Assembly (NCBI RefSeq): GCF_002234675.1
Contig: NC_019859.2
Span: forward strand, 30,140,434 to 30,204,433
DNA length: 64,000 bases
Source of the DNA: Oryzias latipes
Taxonomy: Eukaryota; Chordata; Actinopteri; Beloniformes; Adrianichthyidae
Direction: 5' to 3'
Shown piece after piece: positions 13,128 through 25,550 of the stretch. Below the pieces are notes generated by a model. It saw only the letters and a list, made by a program, of their open reading frames with translations. It searched no databases and was not told the DNA's origin. The number at the start of each line of letters is the position of its first letter. The first letter of the stretch is position 1. The translations under genes and the position numbers were made by a program.

Positions 13128-15289
13128 AACATAGGCTACATTTCATGCTTTTTTTTCTTCCGTCTGCGCCCTCCAAGGGTCGCCCCAGTCAAAATTCCGC
13201 CTCCATTTATTTCTTCATCCTCCTTTCTGACATCTATGTATCCATAAATCTCCCCTTTGCTCTTTAAACCTCTTGCCCAGCAGCAGTAACTTAAGCATCT
13301 TTTTACTCCTCTTCCTTTGAGCATCTCCATCTGTTCTCCTGATCTTCTCTTCCTCATTCTATCATCCACATGGCCTCCAAAGACACCCTCTGCTCTTCCT
13401 CTTTATAGGCCTTCCTCTCCTTCTTATACACCTTTCCTTTCATTTCTGCTCACACATCACACCTTCCCCATTCATTCGACAACAGACCTCTTCACCTCTT
13501 TTTCATTTTGGTTCTCTGGACTTTTGGGTACTTAAAATCCTTCCTCACCTCTTCTCCCTGTAACCTGTCAGGAACCAAGTGCAGCGATGGCGACTGAGCA
13601 AAAGATAGCCTTCTGAATAACGTTTTAACACATGCTGCAGCAACAGAAACGTTCCTGTTTTCACATTTCTAACAATTTTCTGAACACACCAGCCAGAAAC
13701 ATGACCAACCGTCGAGGTTGTTCACAGATTACTGGTAGAAGTGGAGACCTGACACCTAAATATTTTACATCTAAATCCCCCCAAAAAGGTCAGTAACACA
13801 CAGAGCACGGGGACAGCGACATTAATAAACTTTGTGGGTTAATTTTCTTTTAACTGTGGTTAAAACTTCCCTATCTTTAATTGTGAATACATTATTTAAA
13901 TGCCAGAATATATGGAATAAACGCTGCATGTTGTACCAGTTTCCTCCCAAATATGACTTTTCTCGATAAAAGAATCAACCCATAGTCTTTCCATGGCTGT
14001 GCTTTGTTCAAAGTCTGATTCTCTTCTAGATTACATGGGGTTGTTAGTGTGCACATTGACATAGTCACTGCAGACTTCCAACCTTGAGGGCTGTTTGGAT
14101 GTTGTTGCTGAATCTCCATGCCTACAATCCCTAAATGGATTACAGATGCTCCCTGATCATTTGGAGCATATCTGAGGTTAAAAACCCTTTAATGTATTCA
14201 TAACTAGAGAGATATGAGAATTCCACGCTGCTGCATTTTTTATTTTTACTTTGATCCTCCCATCTGAGGCTGTTCCCTTGGAAAAAGTGACAGCAGTGCG
14301 CCCCCTGAGGGCTGAGCCAGGATCTTTTCAGCCAGATGCCAACGTGTTTGTTGGGGACTTTACTGTGGAAGAGTGATTCAGGATCAGTCTGAATGTGATC
14401 ACACTCAGACTGAGACATGGCGCCAATCTTCGGACTCTCCTGAAAGGTGAGGCAGGCCTTGTGTGGCTCTGCGCTCACATCTGGGAACGAAACTTCCGCT
14501 TTATTTATTCCTCTCACTAACAAAACTTGGAAAGTGTAAACTACTGCAGCAAAGCATTCTGGGCTTCCTGCAAGGCGTATTTGGCTTTGGTTGCAGCCTT
14601 TAAAGCTGCAGAAAACAACATTGGTCTCAACTTTTCATATCTCTCTCTCTCAGCCAACAATATCCTCTTCCCTGGAGTTCATGATCACGTTCTGCCCCCC
14701 TGGGGTGGCAACATCTGACATTAGACACACTGCTGTGCCAAAGCTTCAGGAGCCACCTTCACCGCTTCCCCTGCTGTTTATCTTCACGAGGTGAAATGAG
14801 AGCAGGGAGGGGCTGCGGGGGTGCAGCAATAAGCTGGAGGGTATTTTCATCTGGAGGTCATGGCGTGTGGAGGGGGACCGATTTCACAGCTTAAGTTCAG
14901 AGTATGTAGAGGAGGAAAATCCTAGTGGGTTCCCCCCTCAGACTACAAACTACAGCTTTACCTTCATCTGAGAGTCACGTGGAAACGTCTGACACAGGAT
15001 TTCACCAGACACTGACTTTAGCTTTGACTTAGGAATGGTTTGGACTCCGAACATTTAAAAACATCTCAAGTAAAATTCTGGCAAATAAGTTCAACGTTCC
15101 CAAATATATTGGACTGTAAATGAGTCCAAGGCTTTGATCCATTATTGAATGCATGTTGGTGGATTTTTGATATTTTATGCATCAAAATAGCACTTAAATA
15201 TACTGTATCTTTTTAAAAAGATATTATCAAATGTTTCCAAAAATATATATTAAAAAATATGTCATATGTAATGTGAGTCTAAGGCCAAA
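13128..15289. other. No recognised feature
   Basis: Intronic DNA. Starts with a pyrimidine-rich stretch (13,140-13,530). No exon, RNA gene or complete transposon is seen. Confidence 0.5.
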
Positions 15290-15600
15290 AAAGGGCGGGG
15301 CATGTCCACAGACACACTCATCCACATACCCAAATATGACAAACATACTTGTTGGCTCCAAAGACCTTCACACACATCCATTTCAACACATTTGGAATAC
15401 AAGTACAGAGCAGCTCACGCACATACATGTGGACACAAACAAACATGTGTCAAGCCTGTATCATACCTGCATGTGTACTATTTGTTCAAAGGTGAGCTGG
15501 CACCTGGGCTCAGGTGAGTGTTTGTGTTCTACTGTGGAGGATGATGGAATGATGGAGTGAGACAAAAAAGGGGGAGCGTCCGGTGACCTCCACTGCAGAT
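15290..15600 (-). mobile_element. Internal fragment of the C-rich retroposon family
   Basis: AAAAAGGGCGGGGCATGTCC and the following CACACA-rich text, then AAGGTGAGCTGGCACC and GGCTCAGGTGAG, match 10,795-11,040 of the full copy in order. The tail and the long C-rich part are missing. Confidence 0.65.
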
Positions 15601-17042
15601 CAAGGTCCATGCTGGAATACCACAGCATGGACAGAAACTGTTCTGATGACTTGGCACAATTTAGTGTAAAAGAATTGGGTTATGCTGTAAATACTTGAGT
15701 GTCTTACAGGAAGAGGAATTGTTTCTTTATCTGCTTCTGACTAATTTTCAACTTCTTGGATACGCTACAGTCAAGTTGAGCTCACCTGGCCTCAGCGTCA
15801 GCCCTTCACGAAGGCTTTCAATTCAGTTCAGACTTGGTGGTCACAAACATGATATAATGCCCCCATCCTAACCTGCAGAGAGCCAAAGGTTGGACTCGCA
15901 GTAGCAACAATGTTCCAGTCTAGCAATTGCTAATCAATTACAAACTGTACATCGACAGCAGAGTCACCACTGCTTTGATGCAGTCAACCACACATTACCA
16001 AGGTTTCCTGTAAAACTGTTGCAATAAGTGGACATCAGCAGGTTCCTCTAGTGTGTATATTCCCCTGCAGCTTTTGTTCAAAGCACTGCTGAGCACCAGC
16101 CTTCCTTAAGCAAAACTGAATGAGGCTCATCTGCGTCCATGAGAAGCAGAGTAAAGATCATTTCTGTGAGCAAAAACAGATGCAAGGATGGAAAGGAAAA
16201 AAAAAACAATTTCTGCTGAGCTTAGTGGCAACTGCATGGATAATTAGATTTATTTTCCATTTCTTTATATTACAAGACCAAGATATCAAGCCCGACGGTG
16301 AGAATTTTAATTTAAGTCCCTCACAGAGGAAGTGTTTTTTCCTTTGCAACACCTCTACAATATTAGACGAGCATCATCTCCCAGTTGCATTTATTTCCTG
16401 AGCACAATGTTCTCCCAAAAGGCAAACAAAAACAACAACCCAGTCCTGTCAGCAGCCTCATGCTTGGGTCAGTTTTAGGTTCAGCTCTTTACATTTTCAG
16501 TCTCTACAACTTTGACACAAACAAGCTAAAAAACGGACTAAACAACCACAAGAGTGTTTAAAAGTTATTTTTCCCAGTTTTGGATCAAGACATTGTGATT
16601 ATGTGAGTCTTGAATGCACATTGTCATGAAAGGGAACTCTACAGAGGTGGAGAAGCTTTGAGGATGATAAGTGACAAAGTCAGACCCAAGTCGCACTGCA
16701 GCACTTTGGAGCCTCTAATAGACGCAGCTGCAGCAAACATCCAGCTGAAATGTCACATCAGGCATTGTGCTGCATGTACAAGTACAGCTACAGCTCAGCC
16801 CGCCCATCACTTCACATCCAGTGTCTCTTCAGTGAGTTAATTCAATATGTTTAAATTCAGATTTTAAAACTCACCTTTATGCAAATGTGTTAGTCTGTGA
16901 GAATTGCCTTAAGAAAGCATCTGGATTCTTATTTTATATCCAGAAAAAACTATTTAACGACACAAAATCCATTCTTTAAACTTTCCTTCTGTCTAAGCCT
17001 TTACAATAAATGTATTGGCTTTGTCTGTCTTTATTTCAATAC
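15601..17042. other. No recognised feature
   Basis: Intronic DNA without a recognisable repeat or exon. Confidence 0.5.
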
Positions 17043-17220
17043 GTTGTTGTTCGCCTTTCGCCCTATCACTCCAGGGGTCGCCACAGCAAATCAGCTTCCA
17101 TTGTTTCGCAGGTGTAGTTTGGAAGATATTTTTTACGCCGGATGCCCTTCCTAACACAAAGCTGTATTTTTTCCCGGCTGGGGACCGACACAGGGGCACC
17201 CAGACTTGGGCTGTCTTGTA
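17043..17220 (+). repeat. Fish interspersed repeat (GGGGTCGCCACAGC ... GCCGGATGCCC type)
   Basis: Contains the hallmark blocks GGGGTCGCCACAGCAAATCA, ACGCCGGATGCCCTTCCTAA and GGGCACCCAGACTTGGGCTG of a very abundant teleost SINE/LINE-tail repeat. The class assignment is from memory of the family; the blocks are seen directly. Confidence 0.65.
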
Positions 17221-18229
17221 GCTGCATAGTAACTCTAATTCTATTGCTCCACTTTTAGAGGCCATTTTGGAACTTCCATGACAGGAAATGTCGGCGTTTA
17301 AGTTCACCTCTGTTTGCAGAACACACTTTGATAATAAATAATAGATAATAGACATAAAGCATGTTACATTCATTCTTTTTTTTTCAAAAAGTTGTCATAA
17401 TCCCATACCTTCAGTTTTCACAAGATCATATCATTAAAACAACAACTAGTACTACTAAAATATACTAATTTATATAAGTACGCCCACATGCTTTGCTGAG
17501 GGCTTTTTTATCATCCATGTATTTTTTGGACCTTTTAAAGCCTTTTCCAGTTCACAAGGTTGCTCAAGCCTGGATGAAGGTGGGTTATAACCTGGACAGG
17601 TTGCCAGTTATAAATGTCCTAAAACTCCAACTCTGACAGGAATTGGCTGTTAAAAGAGACTAAACTAGTTCTGAAGGTGCTGAGTCAAAAGTACTGAGAA
17701 GTTTCTTTTTAAATCTATATTTTATTTCTTTTTTAGAAGTTGAATTAAAAGCACTTCACACAAAACAATGATCTGGTGTGAACCTCCTTCTTGGATCGTC
17801 ATATTTCCCCCAAGTAATTGTGCTAGTTACCGGACTGTAGACACACACTTCAGGTACAGAAGATGCAAAAGATTGAAGCTGCCAACAGGACACCTGCGGT
17901 GAAAGAATGTTCCCAACAACCGTGAAAAATGGTGAGCATTTCTGTCTTTGTGCAGAACGTCTACCTGTTGATGTCACGGTTTATGGTGATGTGCTGAGGT
18001 TCTGTCTGACAAGGATCTTTTGTTGCCAGAAGTAAAATGATCTGGAATACACACAACCATAGCAGATAAAAAATAGTGTGGATTTTTTATACAAGTAGAG
18101 AAATAAAATCCATCAGACAAAATTCTGACGGTGACAGCCCCAAAACATCACTGCTCTAGAGGAGATCTGCATGGAGGAATGGGCCAAGCCCTCCAGGAAA
18201 ACAGTTTCTGGCAAGATATAAACACTAAC
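17221..18229. other. No recognised feature
   Basis: Intronic DNA. A degraded TGGATGAAGGTGGGTTATAA-type repeat trace is at about 17,570. Confidence 0.45.
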
Positions 18230-18281
18230 AGTCATAAGTTTGGGCACACTTGTTCATGTAACTGTGCCCAAACTTTTGACT
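18230..18281. mobile_element. 52-bp palindromic micro-MITE (AGTTTGGGCACA type)
   Basis: The left arm 18,230-18,248 and the right arm 18,263-18,281 are reverse complements over 19 bp with one mismatch, separated by 14 bp. It resembles the terminal sequence of a common fish MITE reading TGTCCAAACTTTTGACT. Only the two termini remain. Confidence 0.7.
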
Positions 18282-20577
18282 GATCTTAGCAGAATTATGT
18301 AAATGTCAAGCAAAGGTAGAGTTTTGTCCATTTCGCAGAAGCATGGAGTCCAACGTCAAAAAGGAGCAAAGATTTCATTTTTGTTTTGCAAACAAGCTCC
18401 ACGGTGATTCCCTCTGGAATCATTTGACATTTCAGTGATATACAGTGGTGTACTGTACTCACACTGATGATCACTAGATCTCTGACTGAACCGCCACTGC
18501 AAAAACACGCCTATACATGCAACACCGTGTGCCCCATTTCAGGTATTTTTCCGAGACAGGGCTTGTGAAGAAGCTCCAGAACGATGTTCATGGTCATTTC
18601 AGGCATTTTATTTACTGCATTCCTTCTGTGTTTGACCTAGTTCTGCTGACAGATCAAAGATTCATTTGCAGACATTCAGAAAGTAGGCTATACCAGTAAA
18701 ATAAAGAAGGGATATATGCATTTCAGATCAGCAGAAACAGCCAGTGGGTGGTTTAACAAATCCAGGTTACTCAGATCTGGATTTTAACCTGCTTTACAAT
18801 TAATTTGCTCATTCTGTCTCATGGACACACAAACACCCAGGTCAAAGGATGACATCCTTGCTTGTAAACAATCAACTACTGGTGAAATCTAGAGAGTGAC
18901 AGAGACCACCATCTTATTTCGGAGTCTGTGACCTCTTCGGGGAGAACTACCCAACAAAATGAGCTAACTTCCTAAAAACCTGGATGGTGGCTCTTGATGT
19001 AGTTACGGGCCAACTTTCCCAAGTACAACATTGGATTTAACAGGATATGAAGGATGTATGGACAAAAAGCTACCTTGGTGTGGGGGTCAGAGTGTGGAGC
19101 TAATGGGATTACTTCAGAATAATGTGGCTGCTAAGCTCTTTAAATTCTACCTCTGTACACAAGAGCTGGAGTAAAAGGCTCTAAATTTCCTCGCAAAGAG
19201 ATCTGAGAGATCGACTGGGGAGATGCAGGTCCCATTCTGAATAAATCACATTTATGGGAGGGGAACTCTTTTTTCTGTGCAACAACACACCAATTATTGG
19301 CTCCTTGTAAGTCTCAAAAGACAATCATGACCACTGGAAACAATTTATAACCCGTTAACATTTATTTCTATTAATTAGTGACACTGAAACAGGAGCAAAA
19401 AAGCTTTGAGAGGAAAAATGGAGCTGCTCTGGAAAATGCAAGCAATCATCTCTAAATATCTGACAAAACAGGTTATCAATTTGATGTTAATGTCTAAATG
19501 AAGTCTCCACACACACACTTGCTCCCCTCAGTGCTCCCCGTCCTTCAATAGTTTTTCATCTGTCAATTTCTCCCAACTCTCCCTCGCTCAATTTACAGAA
19601 TCAATATGAGGTCATTTCACGTGAGCATTCACTCTGATCTTCTGAAAATTGGCTACGTAAATTATTCAGGCTGGTAGTGGTGAATCTCTCTGAGGATCGG
19701 TGACCTTCTGTGCAGTCAGACAATCGGAACGGGGTCATCAGGTAGGGGAACTACGTGGCTTAATGTTGCTAAGGTCGCTGCATTATTTTACCATTATATC
19801 AGAGGTGTAAACCTGCTGGCACTCAGAGCTACAACCCCAGACTGATTGGCTGTTTTTTCCTGCCATCCATTGTTGGTGTGCATAGAGCCCATCAACCTAC
19901 ACACTCAAGAGAAGTCCTGCAGTAATGCTACTTATTCCCTGCATCCTTAAGGAAAGAGTCATTTATAAAGCACACACATAGCTGCTTTTGTTTGGTCAGC
20001 ATAAAACAGCAAAAGCAACAAGGGCAGAACACTGGCGGGCAAACGCAAAGCAATGCTACACAGCACTAAAACAACAGACATGCCAAATGAAACCAGTCCA
20101 TCAGCACAATAAAAAGGAGGTTTTAAAAACACTTAATGATTTAAACAAAAGACAATAACAGACGAGAAAAAGACCACATTTATTGAGCGTCTAAAGAGAG
20201 ATAATTGGTGAAGAGAAATGCATACTGTGAACTCAGAGCAGGTAGTCTGTGGTCAAGTTTGGTTGACGGTCGGATTCCTATAGCTTCTGGAAACCTTGCC
20301 AAGGCCGGTTTGAAGACGTGGTCCAGAGCATGGTTCTGGGGACTCTGGTGCCGTATGGATCTGATGTGATGCTCTTCAAAGCTTTAATGTCAGAATGGAA
20401 TCTGTTCTTCAACTTAAGACAACTCAGAGTTCCACCATGGAAGTGCTTGTTGGTTTAACTTCAGATGGCCACAGGAGGCTGATTTATGAGGGAAGCAATT
20501 TACTCTTAAATTCTCACTCCAATCATCTTTTGATCTAGTTTCAAATTGTTCCCAGTCGTCTTTTAATTATGATTATA
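18282..20577. other. No recognised feature
   Basis: Unique-looking intronic DNA without ORF or repeat signals I can support. Confidence 0.5.
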
Positions 20578-20744
20578 GTGGGGCAAAAAAACTATTTAGT
20601 GAGCCACCAACTGTGCAAGTTCTCCCTCTTAAAAAGATGAGAGGTCTGTAATTTTCATCATAGGTAAACCTCAACTATGAGAGAGAACATCTCTGATTTC
20701 TTAAGGATTTATTTGTAAATTATGGTTGAAAAAAAAAAGTATAT
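20578..20744 (+). mobile_element. 5' part of a decayed Tc1-like transposon
   Basis: GTGGGGCAAAAAAACTATTT, CCAACTGTGCAAGTTCTCCC, AAAAAGATGAGAGG and TTTGTAAATTATGGT occur in the order found in the leader of a common fish Tc1-like element. The element then continues at 20,941 after an inserted SINE-like repeat. Confidence 0.75.
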
Positions 20745-20940
20745 ATATATACCCACCTTGCACGTCCATGAGTCGATGTGTCCTTGGGCAAGACACTGAA
20801 CCCCACTTTGCCTCTGGTGGTAGGTTGGCGCTGGTGTTTGGCAGCGGAGCTGCCACCAGTGTGTGAATGTGTGTGCGAGTGGATGAATGGGTCTGTGACT
20901 GCAAAGCGCTATATAGGTATACGCCATTTACCATTTACCA
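20745..20940 (+). repeat. SINE-like repeat ending in CCATTTACCATTTACCA, inserted in the Tc1 copy
   Basis: Shows GTGTCCTTGGGCAAGACACT, GGCAGCGGAGCTGCCACCAG, AAAGCGCTATATAGGTATAC and a tail of CCATTTA units, all typical of an abundant teleost repeat. A second copy is at 57,187-57,328. Confidence 0.75.
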
Positions 20941-21213
20941 ACTAGTGAATGACCTGCAGAGAGCTGGGACCAAAGGCTACCATCAGTAACACATTACGCC
21001 ACCAGGGACTTACATCCTCAGTGCCAGACGTGTCCCCCTGCCATAGCCAGTACATGTGCAGGCCCGTCTAAAAGTTGCTAGAGAGCATTTGGATGATCCA
21101 GAAGAGGATTGAGAAACGGTCAGATGAAACAAAAATCGAACTTTTTGGTAAGAACTCTACTCATTGTGTTTGGAGGAAAAAGAATGCTGAGTTGCATCCA
21201 ACTGTTTTTCATG
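20941..21213 (+). pseudogene. Tc1/mariner transposase fragment (broken)
   Basis: The text from GAATGACCTGCAGAGAGCTG through CCAGACGTGTCCCCCTGC, GAGCATTTGGATGATCCAGA and GTTTGGAGGAAAAAGAATGC corresponds to the middle of a fish Tc1 transposase, just after the DNA-binding domain and into the catalytic domain. Small deletions and stops break the frame and the 3' part is absent, so it is not functional. Confidence 0.8.
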
Positions 21214-23201
21214 AAATATGAGTTATTAGTTCACTTTGAAAAAAAAAACTGTTGTTGTCTATAACATAGTTTTTTCAAAGTGGTAGGAGTTCATTAGAAA
21301 TTCACCTCTGAGTTGTGGGCAGAACTGTTGGTGCGAAGAAACCCTGTCCCAATCCTCTTTTTGCTTACACTCTCTCCCGCTATCTCCACTCACAACCCCA
21401 AACAATGGGGCAAAAGAAATGGCGAGCATTTTCGGAGCTGTCTAGACATACAGTTTTGATCCAGATTACAGTTTAGAGGAAGGAAACAAAGACACTAAAT
21501 GATCAGTTTGTCTATTTGGATGCATCAGAATGCAGTGTAGCAGGGAGATTATGGTTTAACGATTGTTGTTTGTATGTTAAACCGTTTTTCAAATACTCAG
21601 AAACGCAGTTTTAATCTTAGTCTTACTTTATATATATATATATATATATATCCTCCACCATGAGAACAAGAACAAGAATACAAGAATATGTTAAAAACAT
21701 AGAAAACACAACTTTCATTGGAGTAGGTGTTTAGCTCCAACGTTAAAGGCCAATTTTACAACAAAACAAACGTGTGTACAACCTGGTGTCAGAATGAGTT
21801 GTGTCAAGACGTTCATTTCTTTATTTTATTTTCATACGAACTTTGGTGAAAGAGGGGCTATATTATTGAAGTTTAGTTCGTACACGATTAGGGAGATGTT
21901 TTTTGAGGTGGATGGACACGCGTGTTGACCAATCGGTACTCTGACTTTACTGTTTCCAACTCAACTAAAAATCTTGGCAGTTTGAGTTTGTGGTAAACTC
22001 CTGTCCATGACAGACTTCTTTCTTTTTTTCCTCTAAAATGAGATGTTATAAATAACCTTTCGAGTTAATCTATGTCTGTATCATTATTCTATGCCACATG
22101 TCATGTTATGAAAATGGTTTGGCAGCAAGTAACGATTAAATAATAGGGGCTCCTGGATCAACCCCTGAGGAACTCCACAGTTTGTACAAAGTTTTTTGTG
22201 TGCGTTTAAGACTGGAATCAACATGGTGCCTGCCTTTACAGAACAATTTAAAGCAACAAGGAGCCTAAGATCCACAATCTGAGGATTCTGTCCAAATATG
22301 AGGCTGTAAACTGGTTTTACACAGTTCAGTTTATAGATTAAAATCAATCTAAACCTATACTTTCTGTAAAGGAAAATCAAAATAGAAGAAAATGTTTGCT
22401 GAGAAATAGTTCTAAATCCACACTAATGAAACATATTTGAATGAAAAAGTCAGTTTTTCATTAATATGTAGAAACTAACTTGCATGAAAGAGGCTTTAGC
22501 ACCACATCAAAAGAAAAAAGCAGCATGTCCTTTTTTTGACATGAGCCAAACTGCAGTCAAGAACCTGAGCTTTATGGGAACCGCTTAGTTCAAACCTCCA
22601 GAGCAGAGTTAAGAAATAAAAGTCAGATCCAGATCCACGGAAACATCAAAAGTTAATCACTTCTAAGTTGAGCAGTGCCCCACCTCTACTAAAAGTTTCA
22701 TGCAAACCATCCATTAATATTTGAGCAGGTCAAACAAACATAACTTTGTTCTGTCGAGTAAATTAAAAATACAGATCCATGCTAAATAAAGACCCTTCCT
22801 GATCTCAGTGACTTCAATTTTGGCTTGTTGGTTTTTGAATAATCTGGTTAACAAACGATTTTGTGATTGTACAGATCACCCCAGAGAGAATGAGGTAAAG
22901 TTCATAAATGCAAGAGAAAGACAGTTTTGTTTACAAGTATCGTTACCTGATTGAGCCATAAAACTCAAGAATACTTGATCCCATAATGAATGAGGTGTTT
23001 ACTTACTAGATTTAGATCAATATGACCCAAAATTATTATTCTGAATGTAAAATTTTGGTAATGACATCTTTCTCTGGCTAAAATGATCAACTGAGTGTGT
23101 TAGCATGACATAACTTATTTTGGATCGATAAATGGGTTTATTTTCACAGAAAAGCTTATTAGTTTTGTTGTAGTAACATTTTTTTAAACTAGAGTCTAAT
23201 C
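21214..23201. other. Mostly unrecognised DNA with a short (TA)11 tract
   Basis: The TA tract is at about 21,629-21,651. The rest of this intronic stretch shows no feature I can support. Confidence 0.5.
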
Positions 23202-23500
23202 TGAAAGCATTCAGACTATTTATTGAATATTGGACATAAATGTAAACCATAAGCTCCCCATCGCAGGCATCTATTAGGAACAACATGTATTCCCATCAAA
23301 AATAGCATTTACCTAAAAACAGTCAATTACTGACTATGAATGTAAACACAAGCTTCCCAATCTAATAGGAACAAGTATACATTTTTAAAAATAAAGTTTA
23401 TCTAAAAACAGTCAGAAGAATATTGGACCGATACTAATAAACTCAAGTTATGCAAGTATTGGCCAATACCAATACTTCCACTGATATATCGCCCATCCCT
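23202..23500. mobile_element. Right-hand fragment of a GGGATGGGC-type transposon (copy A)
   Basis: Shares a long diverged block with 37,190-37,377 (GAAAGCATTCAGACTATTTA, CTCCCCATCGCAGGCATCTA, ATTAGGAACAACATGT). It ends in GATATATCGCCCATCCCT, the complement of the fish transposon terminus AGGGATGGGCGATA. Confidence 0.7.
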
Positions 23501-24233
23501 TATTAGATACATTCGAGGAAGCCAAATTTATCTTACTGAAATAATTAAAGGCAAGTGCCTGACTGAGGTAGAAGGAAGGAACGGCAAGGTGGAGCATGAG
23601 TGTCAGGAGTAACGCAAGCAAGCATGGATAAAAGCACAGACCCTCGTTGAAATAAATACTGCTGTACATCTTCCTTTGGTCTACACGGAATCCATGTTTA
23701 TGTGTGGTGCAGATTTTTGTGATTGCAGGGTCAAATCTGTCTTTTCAACACAATGTTGTCTCGTCAGGCAGCGTTCAAAGGCAGAGATTTCCAGAATGTT
23801 ATTGTTCACTCACCCAAAGCCTTCATATTCTAAAATATCAACACATGGGGAAAGTTTGGATATCAGAAAGACTTAACTTCTGTGTGTTTACCCTCACATT
23901 GCTTCAGTAGGCATTCGACTCTCACTCTCTAAGGAAAATTAAAAATTTAAGCAGAGATAAACTGCTGTTGTCCTATTTTAACATGCCCCTACCCATCACT
24001 CCACACTGGTGATGAATTATACAACAGACCAGGCATGCAATTGTGAGCAGAGAATACTACAAATAATCAGATCTCAAGTGGTTAGAAAACAAAGTTTTTT
24101 TTGTCAACCAAGATGGACGTTCACTCTTAAAACATCACACACAGAATGTCAACACTTAAACCTCCCACAAGCTTCCCAGAGGTGCTTAGCCTAGATGAGG
24201 GACATAACCCCTCCTGAGGATGCTGGGCCTTAC
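23501..24233. other. No recognised feature
   Basis: Intronic DNA; nothing supportable. Confidence 0.45.
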
Positions 24234-24573
24234 CCATAGACTGTAAAAACAATGGACAGCTCAACTCCTCCCTTCTCGGATTCCCAAGTAGGAAGTATCA
24301 TTGCTTCCTGATACGGGCGCCACCATGTTGAAAGCAGTCGACAGTGATTGGTCCGAGTTGCTCATCAGATCTGGCAACTACTGTCCCCATTGCCATAGAT
24401 ACGATGACCCAGAGCGACTCGGACCAATCACTGTCCACTGGTTTCAACATGGCGGCGTCCGTATCAGGAAGCAATGGTGAGGGATTTAGCATGATTTAGC
24501 GAGAGCTGGAGGTAAGGCATTTTCTATGGGTGACGTCACACCTCTACTCGTCCATTGTTTTTACAGTCTATGG
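24234..24573. mobile_element. 340-bp fold-back MITE
   Basis: Begins CCATAGACTGTAAAAACAAT and ends with the exact complement (ATTGTTTTTACAGTCTATGG). The inverted homology continues inward through GCTTCCTGATACGG, CCATGTTGAAA and ACAGTGATTGGTCCGAGT, so almost the whole element is one long inverted repeat. Confidence 0.85.
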
Positions 24574-24796
24574 CAGGGGTGGGCAATTCCAGGCCTCGAG
24601 GGCCGGTGTGTCTGCATGATTTCCAGATACTCTTGCCCTACTCATGGCTGATTACCTGGTTCAGGTGTGTCCAGCCAATAATCTTGCCCTACTCATGGCT
24701 GATTACCTGGTTCAGGTGTGTCCAGCCAATCAGAACATGCCAGAGCAGGGTATGCTGGAAAACATGCAGGACTGCGGCCCTCAGTGCCCACCTCTG
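24574..24796. mobile_element. hAT MITE with 8-bp target duplication GTCTATGG
   Basis: The left terminus CAGGGGTGGGCAATTCCAGG and right terminus CCCACCTCTG are imperfect inverted repeats. It is flanked by perfect GTCTATGG at 24,566-24,573 and 24,797-24,804. An internal ~50-bp block (CTTGCCCTACTCATGGCTGA onward) is tandemly duplicated. The left duplication is the end of the fold-back MITE, so this insertion is the younger. Confidence 0.88.
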
Positions 24797-25254
24797 GTCT
24801 ATGGTCTTACCCAGATGCTCCTATCAGTTGGACAAGTCCAGAATACCTCCAGACATCCAGGAACATCTGTAAAGTTAGGTTACCTGAAGCCAAACCCATT
24901 GTTGAGCAGAGCTTGCCTTGCTCCAGGTGCTCACCTGCAAGTCCCAACCTTGGGTTTGGCTTTAGAATGGGACTTGGGTGACTTCCATCTTTGCGACGTA
25001 GCAGACGCTGATCCCAAGAATCACTTCAGTTGTCCTTCACTCGGATCTCTATTGTTACTTGGCTACAAGACCATTTTACTCTTAGATTCAGACTAAATGT
25101 CATGTGAATGATGCTCCTGCTTCTAGTGGTGTAAAAATGTAAGGATGTAGAGTTTTACTAAAGGTGATTGCAGAAGATCAGGAGTCCTTAGAAAGATCAT
25201 GTTACAAAGTTATTACTTTGCTTTTTTCTCCTCAATAATGTGTGTTGAGATAGA

Positions 25255-25550
25255 GTGAACAAAGAAACAACAAAGGCCAGAACAGAGACAGAAGGAAGAC
25301 AGAAAAAAGGTCAAATTGAGACACAAGAAAGGTAGAATAGCAGACAAAAGCCAAATAAATACAGACTGAAGGCAAAGGAAAGGTGTAATGAAGGCAGCAG
25401 ACAGACAGAATAAAGATGGAAACAAGACAAAATGAAAGCAACAGGAAAGCGGGCCAAAGACAGGACAGATCAAAGGAATCGGACATTCAGAACAAAGACA
25501 GAGTAAAGGTGGAATGAAGAAAGAACAATGGCAGAAGAAAAGGAATTTCA
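25255..25550. repeat. Purine-rich, strand-asymmetric degenerate tandem tract
   Basis: About 300 bases of A/G-rich plus strand with recurring AGACAGAA/TAAAGGT-like blocks at roughly 25-30-bp spacing. It gives a 131-codon pyrimidine-coded minus-strand frame (Phe/Leu/Ser/Cys-rich) that I treat as an artefact. Confidence 0.55.

Noticed and set aside
10982..13128. Many long Pro/Gly/Arg-rich ORFs on both strands (up to 331 codons)
   Set aside because: They overlap in all frames, come from C-run-rich repeat sequence with few possible stops, and show no protein domain.
24644..25096. 150-codon ORF
   Set aside because: Its first part is the duplicated interior of a hAT MITE; the rest has no recognisable motif.
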